NCBI GenBank assembly: GCA_029263315.1
Contig: JAJCXR010000057.1
Location: forward strand, 143,346 to 207,345
Source: Acidobacteriota bacterium
GTDB taxonomy: Bacteria; Acidobacteriota; Thermoanaerobaculia; Multivoradales; J023
Reading direction: 5' to 3'
Length of the DNA stretch: 64,000 bases
Of this stretch, positions 1 to 8,500 are shown piece by piece (positions within the stretch are counted from its first letter, which is position 1; each line of letters starts with the position of its first letter). Under the pieces are notes generated by a model that searched no databases, was not told the origin of the DNA, and was given only the letters and a program-made list of their open reading frames with translations. Made by a program: the position numbers and the translations under genes.

Positions 1-2
1 CC

Positions 3-554
3 AACCTGATCGCCTTCCTCGGTCGTCCCCTCACCGATCCGCGTTTGGCCGCGGGTCAGCCGCCGTTCGACCGTCCGACCCTCTACACCGAGTCGGCCAG
101 GGTGCCGACGGTCGAGGGCAGCGGTGTCGCCGGGTCGGGCGGCCTGGTGCCCGAGGTCGTCGCCGTGGAGCCGCCGCTGCTCGGCAATCCCAGCTTTACC
201 GTCGCCGTGGGAGGGGCCCTCGGCGGTGCCAACGCCTTGTTGGTGATCGACGGCACCGACCCGGGTCTGGTGACCCCGTCCGACGGGGAGTTGGCCTTCG
301 AGAGCGTCGTCTTGCAGGGTGTCGGGGTGGGCCAAGGATTCGGCTCGGTCAGCCTGGCCTTGCCTACCGATGCCTCGTTCATCGGTCGCCAGTGGTTCGG
401 ACGCTGGTACGTCGAAGATGCCGGCAACGGCGGCACCACGGCGGTCTCGAAGCTCCTGCGCTTCGGTATGTTCGCCTCCTTGAGCCAAAACCTGTTGATG
501 GTCGATGGATTTGAGTCGGGCGATACGTCGGAGTGGTCTGCCTCGGTGCCTTGA
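3..554 (+). CDS. 3' end of a secreted protein with a C-terminal DGFESGDTSEWS motif (partial)
   Basis: The reading frame is open from the first bases of the window, so the gene starts upstream; only the last 183 residues are visible. The visible part is Gly/Val/Pro-rich and low in Lys, like an extracellular beta-rich region. It ends in DGFESGDTSEWSASVP. From memory, this short tail recurs at the C-terminus of many secreted proteins in Acidobacteriota of the Thermoanaerobaculia type and may act as a sorting or anchoring tag; that role is an inference. The catalytic or binding domain, if any, lies outside the window, so no function is assigned. The next gene begins 23 bp after the stop. Confidence 0.75.
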   Translation, partial: NLIAFLGRPLTDPRLAAGQPPFDRPTLYTESARVPTVEGSGVAGSGGLVPEVVAVEPPLLGNPSFTVAVGGALGGANALLVIDGTDPGLVTPSDGELAFESVVLQGVGVGQGFGSVSLALPTDASFIGRQWFGRWYVEDAGNGGTTAVSKLLRFGMFASLSQNLLMVDGFESGDTSEWSASVP

Positions 555-577
555 GGACGTCTGTTAGGAGTGAGATA

Positions 578-1063
578 GTGGAGAACGGGCCGGTTGCCAC
601 CCTCTTTCAGTTGGAGCAAAGTCAGAGCCTAGAGGATCTGCGCCGTGGCGTTCGAAGGCTCCTCGAGATCCTCTCTTCATCTTCGGCGCAGCATTTGCGC
701 GAAGCATTCGCCGCCTGGTTGACGACCGTCCTAATTCCAGTAGTTGCTCCTGGTGCATACGTTCCAGAAGCCAGAGATCTTTCGGAGGTGGATTCCATGC
801 TACAACAGAGTGTTTTGGAATGGCGCGATGGTTGGCGGGAAGAAGGCCGTCAAGAAGGCCGTCAAGAAGGCCGCCAAGAAGGCCGCCAAGAGGGCCGTCG
901 GGAAGGGGAGCGCGCCCTGCTCTTACGACTGTTGGAAGGCAAATTTGGCTCGCTGCCCGAAAGCGTTGCTGGCCGCATTGAGGAGGCTTCCTCTGAGCAG
1001 ATTTTGCAATGGGTCGACAGCGTCTTGACAGCCCAATCCCTCGATGACCCTTTCGTCAGCTGA
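578..1063 (+). CDS. C-terminal remnant of an Rpn-family (DUF4351) nuclease-like protein
   Basis: This gene encodes 161 residues. The N-terminal part (NGPVATLFQLEQ..., then a LREAFAAWLTTVL helix) resembles the helical middle of Rpn/YhgA-like proteins. The C-terminal 45 residues (LLLRLLEGKFGSLPE...EQILQWVDSVLTA) match the DUF4351 tail. The PD-(D/E)XK nuclease core that normally precedes these parts is missing, so the protein is probably a decayed remnant. A GTG at 578 preceded by TAGGAG seven bases upstream is the best start; a longer frame from GTG 533 would overlap the previous gene. A repeated EGRQ stretch lies at about residues 88-109. The 3' end overlaps the convergent permease gene by 8 bp. 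Confidence 0.6.
   Translation: MENGPVATLFQLEQSQSLEDLRRGVRRLLEILSSSSAQHLREAFAAWLTTVLIPVVAPGAYVPEARDLSEVDSMLQQSVLEWRDGWREEGRQEGRQEGRQEGRQEGRREGERALLLRLLEGKFGSLPESVAGRIEEASSEQILQWVDSVLTAQSLDDPFVS
842..901 (+). repeat. Five 12-bp tandem repeats encoding EGRQ units
   Basis: The unit is GAAGGCCGYCAA, with the last copy degenerate. It encodes an in-frame charged EGRQ repeat within the Rpn/DUF4351 remnant. Such stretches are common just before the DUF4351 domain, and their copy number is expected to be slippage-prone. Confidence 0.85.
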
Positions 1064-2189
1064 CGGTGACGCTGCTTCCGTCCTCAGGACCGTGCCGCAA
1101 GGGGCCCTGCCCCGAATGCTCTAGAGCATTGGCGCCGTCCGGTGTCAAGCTCAGGCCAGCCTCCGATTGCTCGACCCAGCCCCTGGCCCGCAGCCGCTCG
1201 ACGGTTTTGGCCAGGCGACGCTGACTCCATGAGAAGCGGCGGCTGACCTCCGCCAGGGGGAGACCGCCGTCCCCGTGGTCCAAGTGCAACAGCAACAACT
1301 GTTCATGCATGTCGCGGCGCAACTGGCCTTGACGCAGCAGCCGGCTGAGCAGGCTGTGTCGGGGCGAGGCGAGGAACGCCGCGACGAAGAGCAGGCCGGA
1401 GACTACGCCCATGGCTCCGGCAATGGAGGCGTCGAGCCAGCGGGCCAGCCCGTACCCTCCAATCGTCGACAGTACGCCACAGAGTACGCTCAGCCCCAAC
1501 ATGTGGGACAGCCGGTCGGTCAAGAGGTAGGCCGTGGCCGGCGGGACCACCAGCATGGCGACCACCAGAATGGCCCCCACCGACTCGAAGGCCCCTACCA
1601 CGGTGACGGACACCAGAGACATCAGCAGGTAGTGTACTGCCGTCGGAGCGAACCCCAGAGCCGCCGCCAGGCTGGCGTCGAAGGTGGTGATCTTGAGCTC
1701 CTTGTAAAACAGGCCGACGATCAGCAGATCCAAGAGTAGAACGCCTCCCCCCACCCAGAGCGCCTTGGGGCCGATGGATTGGCCTTGCCAGTAGAGAAGA
1801 TCCCAGGGAGTGTAGGCGATCTCTCCGTAGAGAACACAATCCAGATCCAAGTCCACCTGCCCGGCATAGCGGCTCACCAGGATGACGCCGATGGCAAAGA
1901 GGGCAGGAAATACCACACCGATGGAGGCGTCTTCCTTGAGGCGTCCGGTGCGATGGGAGAGCTCCACCAGAAAGACCGTCAAGACGCCGAGCGCTCCAGC
2001 GCCCAACAACATGGGTAAGGTGCTGCGTTCGTTGCTGATCAGGAAAGCGAGGACGATTCCCGGCAGCACGGCATGGCTGATCGCATCCCCCAACAGGGCC
2101 ATTTGACGCAATACCAGGAAGGTGCCCACCAAAGCGCAGGCAGCGGCTATGGTGCAACCGACGAGCAGGATCACTAAAGTGGGGCTCAT
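1056..2189 (-). CDS. troD: Metal ABC transporter permease (TroD/ZnuB type) with C-terminal winged-helix domain
   Basis: This 377-residue inner-membrane permease belongs to the ABC-3 family, which imports Mn, Zn or Fe delivered by a TroA-like lipoprotein. Residues 1-285 hold about eight hydrophobic segments and family motifs (LLGDAISHAVLPGIV, the KEDASIGVVF loop, FYKELKITTFD, VGAILVVAMLVVPPATA). Residues about 290-355 add a soluble winged-helix segment (RRDMHEQLLLLHLDHGDGGLPLAEV...) resembling the DNA-binding half of DtxR/MntR. The metal-binding dimerisation half is absent. The start is the ATG at 2189, overlapping the upstream permease stop by 4 bp; upstream in-frame codons give non-homologous sequence. 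It is the last gene of the four-gene tro-type operon. Confidence 0.88.
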   Translation of the reverse strand: MSPTLVILLVGCTIAAACALVGTFLVLRQMALLGDAISHAVLPGIVLAFLISNERSTLPMLLGAGALGVLTVFLVELSHRTGRLKEDASIGVVFPALFAIGVILVSRYAGQVDLDLDCVLYGEIAYTPWDLLYWQGQSIGPKALWVGGGVLLLDLLIVGLFYKELKITTFDASLAAALGFAPTAVHYLLMSLVSVTVVGAFESVGAILVVAMLVVPPATAYLLTDRLSHMLGLSVLCGVLSTIGGYGLARWLDASIAGAMGVVSGLLFVAAFLASPRHSLLSRLLRQGQLRRDMHEQLLLLHLDHGDGGLPLAEVSRRFSWSQRRLAKTVERLRARGWVEQSEAGLSLTPDGANALEHSGQGPLRHGPEDGSSVTVS

Positions 2190-3463
2190 CTCTGGCTCCC
2201 GGCGGGAATCGGTTGACCGTGGGGATCGACGGTGGGGAAGCCGAGGAGCTCGTCGAGCTGGGCCAGGGCTTCGTCGCTCAAGGTATGTTCCATGGCATCG
2301 GCGTCCCGATGGACGTGATCGCTGGACAGCTCGAGGCGACGGGTCAGGTAGAGCTCCCACAAGCGGTGCTTGCGTACGATGTGGCTGGCCGCTGCCAGTC
2401 CTTTTGCCGTCAAGTGGCCGCCGCGGCTGGAGCGCGACAGCATGCCCTGGCCCTCCAGGCGTCGGGCCAGGCGATGGAGCTGGCTTCCGCTTTGGCCGCG
2501 GATGCCCATGAGGAGATTCCAAGGTACCAGGCTGCTCCAGTCACCACCCCGGCGTTCGCCCCAGCGGTAGAGATCTTTGAGCAGATTTTCCTCCTGGATA
2601 CGCCGCACCATGACGCGATGCCGCGTCCAGGCCCAGATGAGGCCACGCTGGGGGGCGACGAGCAACGACAGAACGAGCACGGCGCTCGAGCACAGGACGA
2701 TGACCGGTCCGGTGGGCAGCCGTGGGATGGTGGCGCTGAGCAGCGCCCCGGCGGTGCCGGAGCCACCGCCGATGACCGCCGCCAGCAGCAGCATCACCCA
2801 CAGTCTCTCGGTCCATTGTCGGGCGGCGGCGGCGGGGGTCACCAGGGTGGCGACCATCAGGACCACGCCGACGGTCTGGAGCCCCACCACCACCACCGTC
2901 ACCAGCAGCAGAGTGAGCAGGATCTCCAGCCGACGCATGGGAAAACCAAGGCTGGCCCCGAACTCGCGATCGAAGATCAGCATGTGGAGCTCTTTATAAA
3001 ACAGCACCACGGTGCATAGCACCATGGCTCCGAGGATGGCCATCCAGAAGACGTCGCGGGGCATCAGGGTCGCCGCCTGCCCGAAGAGGTACTTGTCGAG
3101 GCCGCTCTGGTTGCCGTAGGGAAGCTTCTGGATGTGGGTCAACAATACGATACCCACCGCAAAGAAGGTCGAAAGCACGATGCCGATGGCCGAGTCTTCT
3201 TTGATCCGGCTGAAACGACTGATGGCGAGAATCGACAGGGCGCCCAACAAACCGGCCACCAGGGCCCCCAGAAAAAGCGGCCCGGGATTCTTGCTCAAGG
3301 TCAGCATGTAGGCCAGGCAGACACCGGGCAAGGCGGCATGGGCCAGGGCATCCCCCAACAAACTTTGCCGCCGCAGCAAAGCGAAACAGCCCAAGACGCC
3401 CCCGACGATGCCGAGGATGCTGGCCCCGAGGATGACCGTGCGGGCGGTGAACGAGAGGTCCAT
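2186..3463 (-). CDS. troC: Metal ABC transporter permease (TroC type) fused to a complete DtxR/MntR-like regulator
   Basis: This protein has 425 residues against roughly 280-300 for a plain permease. Residues 1-285 form the ABC-3 membrane part (LLGDALAHAALPGVCLAY, KEDSAIGIVLSTFFAVG, FYKELHMLIFDREFG). Residues about 296-423 are a DtxR-family module: a winged-helix part (LHRLARRLEGQGMLSR) followed by the metal-binding dimerisation part (HRLWELYLTRRL, DADAMEHTLSDEA, LLGFPTVDPHGQPIP). Residues H366, D389, E392 and H393 align by eye with MntR metal ligands. The fusion suggests a metal-sensing or gating domain on the cytoplasmic face, or a membrane-tethered repressor; which is unknown. Start and stop share one or four bases with its neighbours, so translation is coupled. 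Confidence 0.9.
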   Translation of the reverse strand: MDLSFTARTVILGASILGIVGGVLGCFALLRRQSLLGDALAHAALPGVCLAYMLTLSKNPGPLFLGALVAGLLGALSILAISRFSRIKEDSAIGIVLSTFFAVGIVLLTHIQKLPYGNQSGLDKYLFGQAATLMPRDVFWMAILGAMVLCTVVLFYKELHMLIFDREFGASLGFPMRRLEILLTLLLVTVVVVGLQTVGVVLMVATLVTPAAAARQWTERLWVMLLLAAVIGGGSGTAGALLSATIPRLPTGPVIVLCSSAVLVLSLLVAPQRGLIWAWTRHRVMVRRIQEENLLKDLYRWGERRGGDWSSLVPWNLLMGIRGQSGSQLHRLARRLEGQGMLSRSSRGGHLTAKGLAAASHIVRKHRLWELYLTRRLELSSDHVHRDADAMEHTLSDEALAQLDELLGFPTVDPHGQPIPAGSQR

Positions 3464-4392
3464 CAGCCCGGCCCGCCCCGCTGTAGCTTCGGTGCCTCCG
3501 CCCTGGCTTTGAGCAGGGCTTCTGCGGCTTGGGTCAAGACGGTGAGACGGCCGCCATAGGTGCGTTGTAGGTTTTCCGTGTTGAAGGTCGTTTCGACGGG
3601 GCCCGCCGCCACCAGGCGCATGTTCAGCAACACCACATGATCGAAATATTCGGCCACGGTCTGCAAGTCATGGTGCACGGCGATCACCGTCCGTCCCGTC
3701 GAGCGCAAGTCCTGGAGCAACGAGAGAATGGCCCGCTCGGTGGTCGCATCGACGCCGGCAAAGGGTTCGTCCATGAGGTAGAGCCGGGCCTCTTGGGCCA
3801 AGGCCCGGGCCAGGAAGACACGCTGCTGCTGACCGCCGGAGAGTTGGCTGATCTGACGATCGGCGAGCTCGGCGATGCCGACGCGGTCGAGGCATTCCAG
3901 GGCCTTGTGGCGATGGGCCTTGCCGGGACGACGCAGCCAACCGAGACTGCCGTACAGACCCATCATCACCACGTCGAGGGCGTTGGTGGGGAAGTCCCAG
4001 TCGACACTCTCCCGTTGCGGCACGTAGCCAACCCACGAACGGCGTCGCCGGTAAGGTGCACCAAAGACCTTGACCCAGCCGGTGATCGGTTGAATGAGGC
4101 CGAGAATCGTTTTCAACAGAGTGCTCTTGCCGGCCCCGTTGGGACCGACGATGGCGATCAACTTGCCTTCCGGCAGACAGAGATCGACATCCCAGAGCAC
4201 CGGTTGCGTCTGGTAGGCGACGGTCAGGTCATGCACTTCGATGGCCGGCTCCCGATGCCGATCCGTCAGCGCGTCGTGTTGTAAAGGGTTTGGATGGGTG
4301 GAGGGCTGACCGCTGGCGAGCGGCCCATGGTGGTCGTCGGCGGGGGTTGGCGTCCTATCGTCGGCTTCGGTTGTCGGGCTCGACAGGCTCAT
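3463..4392 (-). CDS. troB: Metal ABC transporter ATP-binding protein (TroB/ZnuC type)
   Basis: This 309-residue cytoplasmic ATPase powers the metal importer. The Walker A motif GPNGAGKST is at residues 83-91, followed by the signature LSGGQQQR, Walker B LYLMDEPF and the switch His in VIAVHHDL. The ATPase core starts only near residue 50. The first 48 residues are a His/Pro/Asp/Thr-rich extension (DDHHGP, STHPNP, RHREP) that is unusual for the family and could bind metal; that is speculation. The start is supported by GGAGG seven bases before the ATG, which lies in the ATGA overlap with the lipoprotein gene. It is the second gene of the operon. Confidence 0.93.
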   Translation of the reverse strand: MSLSSPTTEADDRTPTPADDHHGPLASGQPSTHPNPLQHDALTDRHREPAIEVHDLTVAYQTQPVLWDVDLCLPEGKLIAIVGPNGAGKSTLLKTILGLIQPITGWVKVFGAPYRRRRSWVGYVPQRESVDWDFPTNALDVVMMGLYGSLGWLRRPGKAHRHKALECLDRVGIAELADRQISQLSGGQQQRVFLARALAQEARLYLMDEPFAGVDATTERAILSLLQDLRSTGRTVIAVHHDLQTVAEYFDHVVLLNMRLVAAGPVETTFNTENLQRTYGGRLTVLTQAAEALLKARAEAPKLQRGGPG

Positions 4393-5369
4393 CGCAGGGC
4401 CTCCACCAAGGTGGTGACATTGTGCCGCACCATGCCTTGGTAGTCCCCCTCCGGGGTGCCTTGCTCGCCCATGGCGTCGCTGAACAGCTCGCCGCCGATG
4501 GCCACCTCATGACCCCGTTGGGCGCAGGCCGCTTGGACCGCTTCGATGGACCGGCGGGGCACGCTGGATTCGACAAAAATGGCTGGGATCCGGCGCTCCG
4601 TCACCAGGGAGACGACCCGGTCCACGTCCTGCAATCCCGCTTCGGTCAGGGTGCTGATGCCTTGCAGCCCGATGACTTCGATGTCGTAGCGCTGGCCAAA
4701 ATACCCGAACGCATCATGGGCGGTCACCATGACCCGATGTTGCCGCGGAATGGAAGCGATCTGCTCCGTCACCCAGGCATCGAGCCCCTCGAGCTCTTGG
4801 CGCAGGGATTCCCGGCGGGCCTCCAACTCGTCGCGATGCTCCGGCGCCAGCTCGACGAGGGCGGCGGTGATCGGCTCAAGGGTGTAGATCCACAGGCTGA
4901 CGTCGAACCAGATGTGGGGGTCATAGTTGCCTGCCATCTCGGGGGGCTCTCGCCGCAAGCTCTCGGGGATGGCGTCGCTCACCGCCACCACCGGGCGCTG
5001 ACGCGCCAGCTTGACGAGAATGTCTCCCATCTTGCCTTCCAAATGGAGACCGTTATAGAGGATCAAATCCGCTTCCGCCAACTTGCGGACATCGCCTTCG
5101 CTGGCCTTGAAGAGATGTGGGTCCACACCGGGGCCCATCAGTCCTTCGACCACCGCCAAGTCACCGGCCAGACGCTGCGCCGTATCGGCGATCATCCCCG
5201 TGGTGGCGACGATCTTCAAGGGCAGCTCGGGTTGCGTCTCGGACGCTCCGGGGGGAGGTGCCTCGCCGCAGGCCCCGAGAGAAACCAGCAGCCAAGCGCC
5301 GCAGCAGCGCATCAGCCGGCCGGTGATCGATAGACGGGAGCGGTAGGTTGGTATGGATCGATGGCTCAT
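4389..5369 (-). CDS. troA: Metal-binding lipoprotein of a Mn/Zn/Fe ABC importer (TroA type)
   Basis: This 326-residue cluster A-I solute-binding protein delivers a divalent metal to the TroC/TroD permeases. It has a signal peptide with lipobox LGAC (Cys34). Metal ligands are visible in TroA-like positions: H85 (VDPHLF), H152 (DPHIWFD), H218 (TAHDAFGYF) and D298 (LFSDAMG). Three His plus one Asp resembles TroA/ZnuA more than the His-His-Glu-Asp set of the PsaA/MntC group, so zinc is as likely as manganese. The start is supported by AAGAGG nine bases upstream. It is the first gene of the operon, with a promoter-operator region immediately upstream. Confidence 0.93.
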   Translation of the reverse strand: MSHRSIPTYRSRLSITGRLMRCCGAWLLVSLGACGEAPPPGASETQPELPLKIVATTGMIADTAQRLAGDLAVVEGLMGPGVDPHLFKASEGDVRKLAEADLILYNGLHLEGKMGDILVKLARQRPVVAVSDAIPESLRREPPEMAGNYDPHIWFDVSLWIYTLEPITAALVELAPEHRDELEARRESLRQELEGLDAWVTEQIASIPRQHRVMVTAHDAFGYFGQRYDIEVIGLQGISTLTEAGLQDVDRVVSLVTERRIPAIFVESSVPRRSIEAVQAACAQRGHEVAIGGELFSDAMGEQGTPEGDYQGMVRHNVTTLVEALR

Positions 5370-5385
5370 TGTAGCGTCCTCTTAA

Positions 5386-5401
5386 TTTCGATGAATCAAA
5401 A
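5386..5401 (-). promoter_or_regulatory. Candidate operator for a DtxR/MntR-like regulator
   Basis: On the minus strand this reads TTTTGATTCATCGAAA, an imperfect dyad of two 7-base arms (TTTYGAT / ATCRAAA) around TC. It touches the -10 hexamer of the promoter at 5401-5429 and covers the expected transcription start, the usual place for a metal-dependent repressor site. The sequence is not a textbook DtxR or MntR box. Assignment to the fused regulator domains downstream is inferred. Confidence 0.5.
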
Positions 5402-5429
5402 TCCTAGTCTTGTGGGAGCAAAAAGTCAA
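5401..5429 (-). promoter_or_regulatory. Sigma70-like promoter of the tro-type operon
   Basis: The minus strand has TTGACT (5429-5424), a 17-base spacer and TAGGAT (5406-5401). Five of six bases match the consensus -35 and four of six the -10, at ideal spacing. It lies 32-60 bases upstream of the troA start codon. Confidence 0.6.
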
Positions 5430-5588
5430 TCCTGAGGCGGTCTTCGAAGCAAGGTCCAGGGTTTCTGTGGAATATCCGATGGCTGAGATGGGGTGACCCA
5501 TGGGTAGGTTACTCTGCGACGTGGCATACTTCCGCGGCGGGTTCGAGATCTGGTTCATCTTCGAGACTTTGTTAGGGGTCAGGCTGCG

Positions 5589-8500
5589 ATGCGGAAACCC
5601 GGAAAATCGAAAAGGCCGAGGTCAGGACGGAGGCGACGGGCCTGGGCAATGAGCCTCTTCCTGGTCCTTGCTGCGGCTGGGATCTCGGGTCCCGTGGCCG
5701 CCTTGGAGCCCGATGAAGCCTTGGAGCCCGAAGACGTTTTGGAGCCTAGCGGCGAGCTGCCGCCGAAGGGTTTACCCCAGCTCGATGAGCTGGAGCATCT
5801 GGGTTCCAATGATGGGTTGTCGCACGATACGGTTTGGTCGATATTCCAGGACTCGAAGGGGTTCATGTGGTTTCTCACCTCCGAGGGGGTGAACCGCTAC
5901 GACGGCTATCGCTTCACAACCCTTCGCCACGAACGGGGCAATGCGGATTCGTTGGTGAGGAATCAGGCGACGGCGATGGCCGAGGACGCCGCCGGTAACC
6001 TCTGGATCAGCACCTCGGTTGGGCTCGATCGCTACGACAGAGCACAACGCCGATTTACCCATTACCGATCCGACTCGACGCAGCCCGGCAGCCTCCCAGA
6101 TCCTCAGGTCTACAGCTTAGGAGTGGACGGCAGGGACCGCCTCTGGGTTGGGACTGCCGCGGGACTGGCCCGTTTCGTTCCGGCCAGCGACACCTTTGAG
6201 GTGGTGGAGATCTTCGCTCAGGAGGAGCAACCCGCCGCGCCCCATGAGGTGTCGGCGATCCTGGCCTCGCCGGACGGCAGTCTTTGGCTAGGGGTCAATG
6301 CCTCCCTCTGTCGAGGGCGAGACGATGCTTCCGGGATGGCCTTCGAATGTTGGAGTCTCGATCCTACGGAGGGTTCCGGGGAGACCTCGGGCGCTGTCCG
6401 TGAGCTGGCCGTCGACGGCCGGGGCCGCGTTTGGGCCACCACCTGGGGAGCCGGGCTCCGGCAACTCGATCCACAACGTGGCGAAGTACGCCATTTTCGT
6501 CACCGGGCGAATGGCGAGGATGGCCTGGGGAGCGACGATACCACCGCCGTCGTGGTGGACAAACACGGTGCCGTTTGGGTGGGTACCGACTCGTCGGGTC
6601 TCTTCCGGTGGGACCCGGAAGGCCAGGCTTTCGATCGCTACCAGCGGGATCCCCATCGCCTCGCTGGCTTGAGCGACAACGGCGTGCTGAGTCTCTTCCT
6701 CGACCGTCAAGGTCTGCTATGGATCGGAAGTTACCTCGGCGTCGATCGATACGACCCGAGTCGTGAGGCCTTTCGTACCCTTCGCCAGCATCCCGAAGAC
6801 CTGACCCAGTTGGTGGGGCTTGGCGTCTGGGCCCTGCACCAAGCCCCCGACGGCGAGCTCTGGGTCGGAACCTACACCGAGGGCCTAGAGCGCTTTTCGG
6901 CCGAGGGGCGACGGTTGCGACACTTTAGCCCGGAGGATGGCGCTGGGTCGCTGCGCAACGGGGTTGTCAGTGCCATCGTGGAGGATGGCGTAGGTGGGCT
7001 CTGGGTCGGCACGTGGGGTGGCCTGCACCGCTTTGACCGCCGACGGGAGACGTTCTCGGTGGCCTACCATCGAGCCGACGATGACAGCAGCTTGGCCAGT
7101 GATCGGGTGTATCACCTGCTCCGAGATTCCCGCGGCGAGCTGTGGATCTCTTTGCTCAGCGGCGGCGTCGATCGCCTGCTCTCGGAGCCCCAGGAGCGGC
7201 GCCTGCAATTCAAGCACCACCGGCCTGAGGAAGACAATCCCGATTCCCTGGCCGGCTCCTCCGTCTATCAGACCTTGGAGGATCACCGGGGGGATCTGTG
7301 GTTCGCCACCAATCAGGGACTAGACCGTTTGCCCGCCGACCAGAGGGCCGACGAAACCTTGGTCTTCGAGCATTATGTTTTTGACCCCGCGGACCCCCGG
7401 AGCTTGAGCGGAAACGAGGTGGGCTCTCTCTTCGAAGATTCTGAGAATCGTCTTTGGGTAGGCACCGACGGTCACGGGGTCAGCGTCCTCGACGCAGAAC
7501 GGCACAGTTTTCGGCGCTTCGATCGCAGGGATGGTTTGCCCAGTGACATGATCAACGGCATTCTCGGCGACGACATGGGAGGCATTTGGCTGTCGACCGG
7601 CAATGGCTTGGCCCGCTTCGATATGCAGAGCGAGACCTTTCGCACCTTTGGTGTCGAAGATGGTTTGCAGGGCCGGGTCTACTCCGTGGGTTCGATGCTG
7701 CGCTCGTCCGCCGGCGAGCTCTTCTTCGGAGGGACGGCGGGTTTAGACCGCTTTTGGCCCTCGGAAATCCGAATCGACACCACCGAGGCTCAACCCGTGC
7801 TCACCGACTTCTTGTTGTTCAATCGCTCGGCGCCCCTGCGCCGTTTGGATCCTTCGTCCCCCCTGACCGCCGATATCGGACAGCTGAGCCAGGTGACCCT
7901 CGACCATCGGCAATATGTCTTCGGCTTCGAGCTCGCGGCCCTACATTTCGCCAGCCCGCGCAACAACCTCTTCGAGTACCAGCTCGAGGGCTTTGATCCC
8001 GATTGGATTCGCACCGGTCCGGACAAACGGTTTGCCCAATACTCCAATTTGCCCTCCGGGGAGTATGTCTTTCGCCTCAGGTCGGCCAACGAAGATGGCC
8101 TCTGGAGCTCCGCGGTCAACCAGCTGAGGGTGGTCATCCTTCCCGCTCCCTGGCGCACTTGGTGGGCTTATACGTTCTACATGCTGGCACTTCTGGGTGG
8201 GCTGGCCTTCTACATTCGGGGACATCGTCGCAAATTGGCCTACGAGCAGTCGGTGAACGATCGCTTGCGGGAAGTGAATCGGATGAAAGACGAGTTCCTG
8301 GCCAATACCTCCCATGAGCTGCGGACCCCGCTCTACGGCATCATCGGTATTACCGAGTCGTTGATCGATGGAGTGACCGGTCGATTGCCCGTAGGCACTC
8401 GACAGAATCTATCGCTGATCGCTGGCAGTGCCAGGCGCTTGAGCGCCTTGGTCAATGACATTCTCGATTTCTCCAAGCTCTCCGCCCGTCACTTGGAGTT

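Noticed and set aside
4290..5333. Long plus-strand frame opposite troA
   Set aside because: It is antisense to a gene with clear TroA motifs; no ribosome site or recognisable domain.
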